Source of the DNA: an uncultured Victivallales bacterium
GTDB taxonomy: Bacteria; Verrucomicrobiota; Lentisphaeria; Oligosphaerales; JAFGRS01
Length of the DNA: 9,981 nucleotides
NCBI GenBank assembly: GCA_903834675.1
Contig: CAILKC010000500.1
Coordinates: 1 to 9,981, forward strand
Direction: 5' to 3'
The notes beneath the pieces are model-generated. The model made no database searches. It was not told the origin of the DNA and saw only the letters and a program-made list of their open reading frames with translations. A program made the translations under genes and the position numbers. Of this stretch, positions 1-6,323 are shown piece after piece. The stretch's first letter is position 1, and each line of letters opens with the position of its first letter.

Positions 1-155
1 GGCTCTTCTGGGATTCTTGTGGGTAGAAATCGTGCCTGGAAGTGCTGTTTTGGCGGGGTTGACGGGCCTCTGGCCGTGACTAAGTCGGATGAGTTTCTCG
101 CACGGACTTCTGTAAGCGTCAGCACTGCAATGTGATATTACAGTGGCATAAGGAG

Positions 156-259
156 CCCATGCTGCACCAGCCGTGCCCCTGCTCCGACGAGCATTTACCT
201 GCCTCACCGGGTACAGTTCGGCGCCCATTCTCGCACGGGCACCGCTGGTGCAGCATGGG
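156..259. repeat. Long inverted repeat, 23-bp arms
   Basis: The arms at 156-178 and 237-259 are reverse complements at 22 of 23 positions; the only mismatch is C172 opposite C243. The outermost 16 bp (cccatgctgcaccagc and its complement) are perfect. The 58-nt spacer includes a small gctc-cgac-gagc hairpin (181-192). The RIT family is known to be bounded by inverted repeats, so this may be the left end, or part of it, acting as a recombinase recognition site. A matching right end is not in the window, as expected because the element is cut inside ritC. It could also fold as a structured RNA or be an unrelated palindromic repeat. Confidence 0.75.
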
Positions 260-505
260 ATTAGACCTGACCCACAAGAAACCCGGAAGCGCCGTTTTTA
301 CCTAGTTATTCCCTACCGGGTCGCCTCCTGCTGTCTCGCATTCTAGGGTAAGAACCGCGCTCACAGGCATTCCGAGCGGGGGGTTTTTCCCTATGCCGGC
401 AGACAATAACGATAAGTTCAGACTTCTAGATCCGCCGATCCGTCGTTTGCATCGCAAGTGATTGGCAGGCTGCGAATAATGTCACTCTATCCTGAGCTGA
501 ACGGG

Positions 506-547
506 TTTCCGTGTGGAAAAATGGGGTGTGCCTTTCCGGTGGAAAAA
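506..547. repeat. Pair of ttcc...ggaaaaa direct repeats
   Basis: Two similar motifs, tttccgtgtggaaaaa (506-521) and tttccggtggaaaaac (533-548 including the last base), lie about 27 bp apart, and each is itself a small dyad (ttcc/ggaa). A weaker related string, ggaaaggaag, forms the ritA ribosome-binding site region. Such repeats could be accessory recombinase-binding sites or operators. No function is shown by the sequence alone. Confidence 0.45.
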
Positions 548-582
548 CCGCCTTGGTGGCGACGGAAATGGCACCCCCGACC

Positions 583-648
583 TTATGTTGCGTGTCTTGG
601 CCAGTGACGCCTGACGGATGGCGAGCAGGGCTGCAATACGCAACATAA
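583..648. repeat. 11-bp inverted repeat just upstream of ritA
   Basis: ttatgttgcgt at 583-593 is matched exactly by its reverse complement acgcaacataa at 638-648, with 44 bp between. The right arm ends 58 bp before the ritA start codon. This could be a pair of inverted binding sites for a recombinase or regulator, or a hairpin in the leader of the rit mRNA. Spacing to ritA fits autoregulation, but this is inference. Confidence 0.55.
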
Positions 649-706
649 TGCGGGACGGCCAAAGAGCGTCTTCCTTACGTGACGGTTCACGGAAAGGAAG
701 TGCACC

Positions 707-1642
707 ATGGCTGTCCGTTCTGCGGAGACCGGGGCGCTGGCTGAGGTTCGCGAGCGCTACCGGCACTACTCGTCGACCGTCCGCGCCGTGAGCGTGGAGA
801 AGGTCGGCAAGCGTCTGGCCTACCTTGACCGGCTGTTCGGTTTCCTGGGACCGCCGGGGACGGCCGCGGAGCTGTTCGCCAGGCTGGTGCCGGAGACGAT
901 CGACGCCTTCCTGGCCGACTACGCGCCTCGGCACGGCCCCGGTTCGCGGCGGGACATGCACGCTGCGCTGCGCTCGTTCCTGCGCTTCGCCTGGGAAGAA
1001 CGCTTGCTGCCGCGGGACCTGGCGGCCCTTGTGCCCACGGTGCGGGACGGAACGCCCAGCCGTCTGCCCAGGGCCCTGCCGGAGCCCTGCATCGCGGCGC
1101 TGGACAGCAGCATCGGGCGGTCCGACGCAGAGGGCCGGCGCGACGCGGCCATCGTCTGCCTGCTGGCCACCTACTGGGTGCGCGGGGCGCAGGTCCGCCG
1201 GCTGTGCCTGGAGCACCTCGACTGGGAGAGAGAGCGCATCGGCTTCCCGGGCTGCAAGGGCGGACCGGCCATCGGGCAGCACCTGACCGTGGAGGCGGGC
1301 AACCGGCTGGCCGACTGGCTTCTGGACGGCCGCCCGCAGTCGCCCTGCCGGGAGGTGTTCCTGGACCTGCGCAGCGGCGCGCCGCTGGCGCATTCGCGGG
1401 AGCTCTCGCGGATCGTCCGCCGACGGCTCGGGGAGGCCGGCCTGCGACTGCCCCCGGGCGTGTCGCGCGGCACGCACGGGTTCCGCCACGCCTTCGCCGC
1501 CCGTCTGGTCGGGAAGGTCCCCTACATGGATCTGGCCGACATGCTGGGCCACCGCAGTGCCTCCAGCACCCTGGCGTACGGCAGACTCGATGTGCAGACC
1601 CTGCAACAGGCCGCCCTGCCGTGGCCGGGAGCCCGGGCATGA
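707..1642 (+). CDS. ritA: Tyrosine recombinase RitA (first of RIT trio)
   Basis: This 311-aa site-specific tyrosine recombinase probably acts with RitB and RitC in moving the RIT element. The N-terminal part (about 10-110) is the helical SAM-like core-binding domain and the C-terminal half (about 125-300) is the catalytic domain. Catalytic residues are visible: Arg159 in TYWVRGAQV, a candidate beta-hairpin Lys184 in GCKGG, the HGFRH box with His257 and Arg260, His282 in MLGHRS, and the nucleophile Tyr291. The tail ALPWPG after the Tyr is typical of RitA-type proteins. The usual LR in box I is replaced by VR, but the Arg is kept. The ATG at 707 has AAGGAAG six bases upstream. The stop overlaps the ritB start (ATGA at 1639-1642), implying translational coupling. 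The protein looks somewhat shorter than I recall for RitA, with the shortfall at the N terminus. Confidence 0.85.
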   Translation: MAVRSAETGALAEVRERYRHYSSTVRAVSVEKVGKRLAYLDRLFGFLGPPGTAAELFARLVPETIDAFLADYAPRHGPGSRRDMHAALRSFLRFAWEERLLPRDLAALVPTVRDGTPSRLPRALPEPCIAALDSSIGRSDAEGRRDAAIVCLLATYWVRGAQVRRLCLEHLDWERERIGFPGCKGGPAIGQHLTVEAGNRLADWLLDGRPQSPCREVFLDLRSGAPLAHSRELSRIVRRRLGEAGLRLPPGVSRGTHGFRHAFAARLVGKVPYMDLADMLGHRSASSTLAYGRLDVQTLQQAALPWPGARA

Positions 1643-2610
1643 ACACCCCCGCCACGGTCTTCCGCAGCCCTCTGGCCGAGGCCATGGACCGCTTCGTGGC
1701 CTTCAAGCGCATGCAGGGCTATGACTACACCGACCAGGCCCGCACGCTGGGCTACTTCGACCGCTTCCTGGCCGCCGACGCCGACTGCGGCCAGGCCGGA
1801 CTGCTCGCGCTGGACTGCCTGGAGCGCTACGTGGCCAGCACCACGCACCTGGCCCCCTTCACCCGCCAGACCCGCATGGCCTCGCCGCGAGAGTTCAGCC
1901 GCTGGCTCCAGGCCAGACATCCGGCCAGCGCGGACCTGCCCCGCGACATCCTGCCCCGGCACCCGCGGCCCATACGCTTCTTCCCCCTCGCCCCCGCACA
2001 GGTCGCCGCCCTGAAGGACGCCGCCCCTGCGCTCCTGGCCGCAGACCCCATGCGGGCCCGCAGCGCCGCCATGTTCGTGGGCCTGCTGTACGCCACCGGC
2101 CTGCGCTGCCGCGAAGCCCTGGCCCTGACCCCACAGGACATCGCCGCGGACGGCTCGTATCTGCACGTGGCCAGGGGCAAGCTCGGCAAGCAGCGCCTGG
2201 TGCCTCTCAGCCCGTCGGCCTACGCCGCCCTGGCCGCCTACCTTGCCGCCCGGCAGACCTACGCGAGCGGTTCCCGCACCTCGCCGCTGTTCATCGACGC
2301 GCAGGGTGCCCCGCTGAACCGCGCCCGGCTCTACGGCGACTTCCGGCGCCTCTGCCGGCACTGCGGCATCTGGGGCCAGCCGCCCCCGCGCCTCCACGAC
2401 CTGCGCCACAACTACGCCTCGGCCTGCCTCGCGCAGTGGCGAGAGGCAGGCAAGGACGTCAATGCCCTGCTGCCCGTGCTGGCCACGGCCATGGGCCACA
2501 GCAACCTCTTCGCCACCCAGCGCTACCTGCACCACGACGCGGCGGCCCTGCGCGCCGCCGCCGAACGCTTCCGCAACCACGTTGTCCGCAACCAGGACCC
2601 GCAACCATGA
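1639..2610 (+). CDS. ritB: Tyrosine recombinase RitB (second of RIT trio)
   Basis: This is a 323-aa tyrosine recombinase. The N-terminal core-binding domain covers about residues 10-110 and the catalytic domain about 115-300. Visible catalytic residues are Arg156 in YATGLRCREA, a Lys in GKLGKQR (181 or 184), the HDLRH box with His253 and Arg256, His287 in TAMGHSN and the nucleophile Tyr296. The stretch between HDLRH and the second GH is long (WREAGKDVNALLPVLATAMGH), a feature of RitB-type recombinases. The frame is open far upstream (from about 1204) but that part is a shadow of ritA. The ATG at 1639 is preferred because it overlaps the ritA stop, has GGGAG seven bases upstream, and begins the recognisable domain. 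It is complete and appears functional. It overlaps ritC by ATGA at 2607-2610. Confidence 0.88.
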   Translation: MNTPATVFRSPLAEAMDRFVAFKRMQGYDYTDQARTLGYFDRFLAADADCGQAGLLALDCLERYVASTTHLAPFTRQTRMASPREFSRWLQARHPASADLPRDILPRHPRPIRFFPLAPAQVAALKDAAPALLAADPMRARSAAMFVGLLYATGLRCREALALTPQDIAADGSYLHVARGKLGKQRLVPLSPSAYAALAAYLAARQTYASGSRTSPLFIDAQGAPLNRARLYGDFRRLCRHCGIWGQPPPRLHDLRHNYASACLAQWREAGKDVNALLPVLATAMGHSNLFATQRYLHHDAAALRAAAERFRNHVVRNQDPQP

Positions 2611-3608
2611 CCTTCGCTCACGCCGTCACCGGCTTCTTCACCGCCTATCTTGCCGCCCAGCGCGGCCTGGCCACCAACACCATCGCCAGCTACAGCGACG
2701 TGATCCGACTGCTGATCGGCTTCGCCTGCGAGCGTCTCGCCACCGAGCCCGAGAAGCTGCAGATCGGGCACCTGGACCGCGAGTTGGTCCTGGCCTTCCT
2801 CGACCACCTGGAACGCGACCGAGGCAATGCCGCCGCCACCCGCAACCAGCGCCTCGCCGCCATCAAGACCTTCTACCGCTTCCTGGCCCGCAGCATGCCC
2901 GAACTCATGCAGTTCAGCGTCTCCGTCCAGGCCATCGTCTTGAAGAGCACCCCCTGCGAGCCGCCGCCCAGTCTGGCCGAGGACGAAGTCCAGGCCATCC
3001 TGGCGGTGCCCGACACCAGTCGCCTAATCGGCGCCCTCGACCACGCCATGCTGCAACTGTTCTACAACACCGGCGCACGGGTCCAGGAGGTCGCCGACCT
3101 CAGGCCCGAGCACGTGAACCGCGCCGCCGCGGTGGTCTCCCTCACCGGCAAGGGCGGCAAGACCCGTACGGTTCCCCTCTGGCCCAGGACCTGCGAGGCC
3201 ATCGACCAGTACCTGCAGCAGCGCCATGGCGCCGGGATCGCTTCCGACCGCCTGTTCGTCAACGCCAGGGGCCAACCCCTGACCCGCTTCGGCATCGGCC
3301 GCCGCGTCGCCCAACTGGCCCAGGAGGCCGCCACCCGCTGCCCCTCCCTACGCGACCGGACCGTCACTCCCCACCTTTGGCGCCATACCACCGCACTGCA
3401 CATGATCGAGGTCGGCATCGACAGTCGTCCCGCACCGGGGCCACGAACAGCGCGTCGCCCATCACGCTGTGCTGATCGAACCCGATCGTCTGCCACTCGT
3501 CCAGAGGCACGCCGCTGCCACGGCCGAACTTGGGCTCCACGCCTGCGGGCGGGCTGTAGAGATTGCGATCCAGACGCAGGGCATCCGGACCGAATTTGCC
3601 GCAGGTGA
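2607..3608 (+). CDS. ritC: RitC tyrosine recombinase, truncated with a chimeric tail
   Basis: Codons 1-272 (2607-3422) encode a RitC-type tyrosine recombinase: an N-terminal core-binding domain (about 5-105), Arg158 in YNTGARVQE, a Lys in GKGGKTR (182 or 185), and the HLWRH box with His256 and Arg259. Recombinase similarity then stops after HMIEVGID. The segment that should carry the second catalytic His (LGH) and the nucleophilic Tyr is absent. The frame continues for 61 codons to a stop at 3608, but that tail (SRPAPGPRTARR...) is read antisense through a beta-helix gene fragment and resembles nothing in the family. The 333-aa total is near a normal RitC length by chance, so an automatic annotation would probably call it intact. 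The start at 2607 overlaps the ritB stop and has CAGGA nine bases upstream. The product should be catalytically dead, though it might still bind DNA. Confidence 0.85.
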   Translation: MTFAHAVTGFFTAYLAAQRGLATNTIASYSDVIRLLIGFACERLATEPEKLQIGHLDRELVLAFLDHLERDRGNAAATRNQRLAAIKTFYRFLARSMPELMQFSVSVQAIVLKSTPCEPPPSLAEDEVQAILAVPDTSRLIGALDHAMLQLFYNTGARVQEVADLRPEHVNRAAAVVSLTGKGGKTRTVPLWPRTCEAIDQYLQQRHGAGIASDRLFVNARGQPLTRFGIGRRVAQLAQEAATRCPSLRDRTVTPHLWRHTTALHMIEVGIDSRPAPGPRTARRPSRCADRTRSSATRPEARRCHGRTWAPRLRAGCRDCDPDAGHPDRICRR

Positions 3609-3935
3609 AGCCGGGCGATTCGGGGTTGTGCCAAGCGAAGATGTTGCCCTCGACGACCGCGTTGGCCCAGTTGTTCGCGTGGTTGCTCAGGGAGCCCCGC
3701 AACGGCTCGCCGTCTACAAAGATGTTGTGGGTCACCGTGTTGCCCTTGCCGCCCTGCAGGATCACGCCGACAGTGTGCTTGTAGGCCTCGTCGACGTGGC
3801 GGATGTGGTTGTCGGTAAGGGTATTGCGGGCGCTGTCCAGCAGCAGGATGCCGCCACGCCGGTATGCGAGAGGTCAATGCCGGCGCCGCGATTGCCCTCG
3901 CCTTCGTCCAAGACGATGGCGTGCTTGCCGATGGG
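3423..3935 (-). pseudogene. Right-handed beta-helix repeat protein, internal/C-terminal fragment
   Basis: Read on the - strand, this stretch encodes a run typical of parallel beta-helix (NosD/pectate-lyase-like) proteins: ILLLDSARNTLTDNHIRH, then GNTVTHNIFVDG, AVVEGNIFAWHN and LRLDRNLYSPP, ending in a VMGDALFVAP coil like the DPLF-type turns near the end of these proteins. Asn-rich turns recur at roughly 20-25 residue spacing. The upstream part (GKHAIVLDEGEGNRGAGIDLSHTG) is in a different frame. The two join only by a frameshift between about 3856 and 3873, and each frame has a stop nearby (3874-3876 and 3936-3938). The 3' end is cut at the ritC junction. No signal peptide or start is visible. 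The family is usually secreted and polysaccharide-related; this copy is a relic. Confidence 0.75.
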
Positions 3936-3959
3936 TTACAACTCAGGTGCATGTCCCTG

Positions 3960-4169
3960 CCCCAACGGGGCTGTGGCTCAGATCCCAGGGTTGCGGCCAG
4001 GGTGCCGCTACCCTGGGTCATATAGGGTCATGGCCTCCTACCCCAACGGGGTTGCGTCTTGGCACCCTGACCCAACCCCGTTGGGGTAGACTGGGTTTGC
4101 TGCCTTGCTCTCCCAGGGTAGGCCGGCGCCGCGGCCAACCCTGGGCTTGGGTACGCAGCCCCGTTGGGG
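3960..4169. repeat. Two inverted copies of a ~95-bp composite palindromic repeat
   Basis: Copy 1 (3960-4053) and copy 2 (4074-4169, inverted) share the same layout. Each has an outer ccccaacgggg box followed by ctg, a hairpin with cccagggt/accctggg arms, and an inner taccccaacggggtt box. The inner boxes (4039-4053 and 4074-4088) are perfect 15-bp inverted repeats. Hairpin 1 is 3984-3991 with 4010-4017, then a T-T mismatch, then gcggc/gccgc with a 6-nt loop. Hairpin 2 is 4112-4119 with 4138-4145, then an A-A mismatch, then ggcc/ggcc. Bases between the conserved boxes differ, so structure rather than sequence seems kept. A run of nine G (4166-4174) follows copy 2. Open frames through here are repeat artefacts. 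It resembles REP/MITE-like dispersed repeats, which cannot be confirmed from one window. Confidence 0.85.
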
Positions 4170-4355
4170 GGGGGAGACGCAGAGGAGGGCCTGGCAGCCG
4201 GGCCTGACCGGGCGGGAAAGCGCGTAATTCCTCCATCCCTTGCACTCCCATCACACCGGGACTACGCTCTGCCTCGTGGCCCTGGGAAAACAGGTTCCTA
4301 TCCGCTATTGCTTGCCCCTTTCAGGTTTCCCATGACCCCACGATTCCAAATATAC

Positions 4356-4369
4356 AAGAAGGCGGAACC
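4356..4369 (+). promoter_or_regulatory. Ribosome-binding site of the radical SAM gene
   Basis: AGAAGG at 4357-4362 lies seven bases before the ATG at 4370 and fixes that start. The 200 bp from 4170 to 4369 otherwise hold no gene. A TATACA at 4351-4356 is too close to the start to be a comfortable promoter box and has no matching -35 element. Confidence 0.6.
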
Positions 4370-6007
4370 ATGAAGCTGGTCCTGGCGGCCATTCACATCA
4401 AGGCATCTTCCCGGGCAGTGCCGCTGGGCCCTGCCATGCTTGCGGCGGCATTGCGGAGGTCTTTCGGGGAGGATATCCAGACCCGCATCCAGAATCTCTT
4501 TCTGGATCAATCGGCGGTCGAGTGCGCGGACCGAATCCTTGCATCGGATCCGGATCATGTCGGGTTATCGATGTACGTCTGGAACCGCAGCCTGGCTCTG
4601 GAGATTGCCTCGATCCTGAAACAACGGAAACCGGGCCTCGTCATCTTCGCCGGAGGGGCCGAAGCCACAGCAGATCAAGCAGGCGTCCTGGGCGATCCTG
4701 CGATAGATTTCGTTCTGGCGGGGGAGGGGGAGGAACTCATCGTCGAGAGCTTGGGCCGCCTCCTCAAGGGCGCGACACCCCAGGAGATCGCCGTCTCCGC
4801 AAGGCCGATTCCCGTGAAAGATCTCGCCACGCTGCCCTCCCCGTTCCTGGATGGCACCCTGAGGCTGGCCGACTACAGCGGCGCGCTCTGGGAATTGTCC
4901 CGGGGCTGCCCCTTCAGCTGCGATTTCTGCTTCGAATCACGCGGCACAACGGGCATCCGCAGGTTTCCCCTGGATCGGGTGGAAGCCGAATTGGATCTCT
5001 TCGTCGCCAGTGGAATCCGCGAGATCTTCGTGCTGGACCCTACCTTCAACTACCACAAGGCCAAGGCGAAGCAGGTGCTGCGCCTCATCGCGCTGAAGGC
5101 CCCGGATATCCACTTCTTCTTTGAGGTCCGCAGCGAGTTCATCGACCGGGGAATGGCCGGGCTCTTTGCGGCCATCCGGTGTTCCCTGCAGATCGGTTTA
5201 CAGAGCGCCCACGACGAAGTGCTCAGGAATATCGGCCGCGGCTTCGATCCCGCCGATTTCGAGGCCAAGATCCTCCTCCTGCACAAGGCCGACGTTACCT
5301 ACGGCTTCGACCTCATCTACGGGTTGCCCGGTGACTCCCTGGAAGGCTTCCGGGCCAGTCTGGATTTCGCCATGAGTCTCGTTCCCAATCACCTAGACAT
5401 CTTCCGCCTGTCCGTCCTTCCGGGCACCCGCCTGGCCGAAACCGCACCTGCTCTGAACTTGGAACATGAGGCAGGCAATCCCTATGAGGTGATCGCCTCG
5501 CCGACCTTCAGCCGGGAGGACATGGCGCTGGCCGCGCGGCTCGCTAACGGCTGCGACGTCCTTTATAACCAGGGCAAGGCCGTGCCTTGGTTCGACCTCA
5601 TTCTGGAAGCCCTGGAAATGACGCCAGCGGAGGTGTTCGAGCGCTTCGCTGCCTGGCTCGATTCCAACCTTGCCGAGGACCTAATTCAGACCCAACGGGA
5701 TTTCATTGGGTCGCTCTTCGAGGAAAGCGGCAATTCCCTGATGGGAGGCATCGCCGCAGACGTCATCAGTTACTTCGGGTATTCTGCGGAGCTGATGGAT
5801 GCCGGACCGACGGAGCCGGACCGACGGGGTCCGCCTTCCCGTCGCGTGGCCTTCAACCATGACCCCGTAGACCTGCTGGCGCAGATGCAGGCCGGCACGG
5901 TCAGCCTGGAGGAACTCGTCTTCAGCCTGCCGGCGAAGGCATGTGATGCGGTGCTTTCTGTAAACGACGGAACGATCGGTATCGAGGTTCTGCAAAGCAG
6001 ATTCTGA
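4370..6007 (+). CDS. B12-binding-type radical SAM enzyme, substrate unknown
   Basis: This 545-aa protein has the two-domain layout of cobalamin-binding radical SAM proteins. Residues 1-145 look like the Rossmann-type B12-binding domain (hydrophobic strand MKLVLAAIHI, then VGLSMYVWN, VIFAGGAEAT, and FVLAGEGE). No DxHxxG lower-ligand motif is seen, which is common in this class. Residues 172-370 form the radical SAM barrel, with the 4Fe-4S cluster motif Cys180-x3-Cys184-x2-Cys187 (LSRGCPFSCDFCFE). Further conserved-looking strands are EIFVLDPTFN, QIGLQS and DLIYGLPGDS, the last being a SAM-binding feature of B12/MiaB-type enzymes. Residues 380-545 are an extra C-terminal region I do not recognise. 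Family members methylate or rearrange unactivated carbons; the substrate here cannot be inferred. The gene stands alone on + and converges with the next operon. Confidence 0.85.
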   Translation: MKLVLAAIHIKASSRAVPLGPAMLAAALRRSFGEDIQTRIQNLFLDQSAVECADRILASDPDHVGLSMYVWNRSLALEIASILKQRKPGLVIFAGGAEATADQAGVLGDPAIDFVLAGEGEELIVESLGRLLKGATPQEIAVSARPIPVKDLATLPSPFLDGTLRLADYSGALWELSRGCPFSCDFCFESRGTTGIRRFPLDRVEAELDLFVASGIREIFVLDPTFNYHKAKAKQVLRLIALKAPDIHFFFEVRSEFIDRGMAGLFAAIRCSLQIGLQSAHDEVLRNIGRGFDPADFEAKILLLHKADVTYGFDLIYGLPGDSLEGFRASLDFAMSLVPNHLDIFRLSVLPGTRLAETAPALNLEHEAGNPYEVIASPTFSREDMALAARLANGCDVLYNQGKAVPWFDLILEALEMTPAEVFERFAAWLDSNLAEDLIQTQRDFIGSLFEESGNSLMGGIAADVISYFGYSAELMDAGPTEPDRRGPPSRRVAFNHDPVDLLAQMQAGTVSLEELVFSLPAKACDAVLSVNDGTIGIEVLQSRF

Positions 6008-6323
6008 CTTACTGAAAGTTTTTGCCTGTAGAAACCATTTGTGACACGCGCCTGCTTCCCCCGCCTTCTCGCCGGATACGGGTTGGCAGGCGGGCTTGGC
6101 CTGTCTTGGGCGCCATCCGCATCTGGCGCTGCCGCCTTCTCAGAGCCAGCGGTTGACCCGCGACGTCACCGGTTTGACAGCCTTGACCATGATGAGAGCG
6201 CCCTGCAGCGCTGACCACCGTGAGCCCCATGATAGGGGAGATCGGCATAGAACTCCTGCCTGGGCTGTCCACGCCGGGGGGGCCTAAGCGGGGCGGCAGA
6301 CTGGCTGACGGTCCAAAAGCAGT
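6008..6323. other. Intergenic region between convergent genes
   Basis: This 316-bp gap separates the stops of the radical SAM gene (+) and the M20 gene (-). Short frames exist on both strands, but none shows a motif, a good ribosome-binding site or codon use like the neighbours. Two hairpins are visible. One is cgcctgc (6049-6055) with gcaggcg (6086-6092). The other is gcgcca (6110-6115) with tggcgc (6124-6129) around an 8-nt loop. Neither is followed by a T-run on either strand, so neither is a textbook intrinsic terminator, though one may still help end the converging transcripts. Confidence 0.5.

Larger units (their letters stand above)
1..706. other. Non-coding, repeat-rich region upstream of ritA
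   Basis: I see no convincing gene here. Frames covering parts of it on the - strand lack recognisable motifs and mostly mirror ritA. The stretch is less GC-rich than the genes after it. It holds a long inverted repeat (156-259), an 11-bp direct repeat ttctcgcacgg (95-105 and 228-238), a 6-bp dyad acccgg/ccgggt (281-286 and 316-321), paired ttcc...ggaa motifs (506-547) and a second inverted repeat (583-648). This density of short repeats just ahead of three recombinase genes suggests the left end of the mobile element with recombinase-binding sites, and probably the ritA promoter. No promoter could be called from consensus boxes. The outer boundary of the element cannot be placed without an uninterrupted relative. 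Confidence 0.6.
156..3422 (+). mobile_element. RIT (recombinase in trio) element, truncated at its right end
   Basis: Three consecutive tyrosine recombinase genes on one strand, each overlapping the next by ATGA, is the defining layout of RIT elements. The three C-terminal signatures match the three subfamilies in the expected order. The first ends in ALPWPG after the nucleophilic Tyr (RitA type). The second has the long insert before the second His, with LPVLATAMGH (RitB type). The third has HLWRHTTALHM (RitC type). The left edge is set at the outer arm of an inverted repeat and is uncertain. The right edge is where ritC homology stops. With ritC lacking its nucleophile and the right terminus missing, the element is probably immobile by itself. 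No passenger gene is present. Confidence 0.75.

Noticed and set aside
156..259. The inverted repeat as an integron attC site.
   Set aside because: No GTTRRRY/RYYYAAC core boxes are seen at the ends, and the neighbouring recombinases are RIT type, not IntI.
1204..1638. An N-terminal extension of ritB starting at 1204.
   Set aside because: The extra residues are an out-of-frame reading of ritA. The ATG at 1639 overlaps the ritA stop and starts the true domain.
482..2604. Long - strand frames opposite ritA and ritB (up to 374 codons).
   Set aside because: They are Arg/Ala/Pro-rich shadows of the recombinase genes with no motifs, while the + strand carries all catalytic residues and coupled starts.
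3939..4254. Open frames through the palindromic repeats (for example 3803-4207 on + and 4018-4254 on -).
   Set aside because: Their protein sequence is simply the translated repeat boxes; no domain is present.
4351..4356. TATACA as a -10 promoter box for the radical SAM gene.
   Set aside because: It lies only 14 bases before the start codon, abutting the ribosome-binding site, and has no -35 box at the right distance.
6009..6287. Small frames on both strands between the convergent genes, one with a phrase faintly like a transposase C terminus (MIGEIGIEL).
   Set aside because: The similarity is too short and the surrounding residues do not follow any transposase pattern. No terminal repeats are present.
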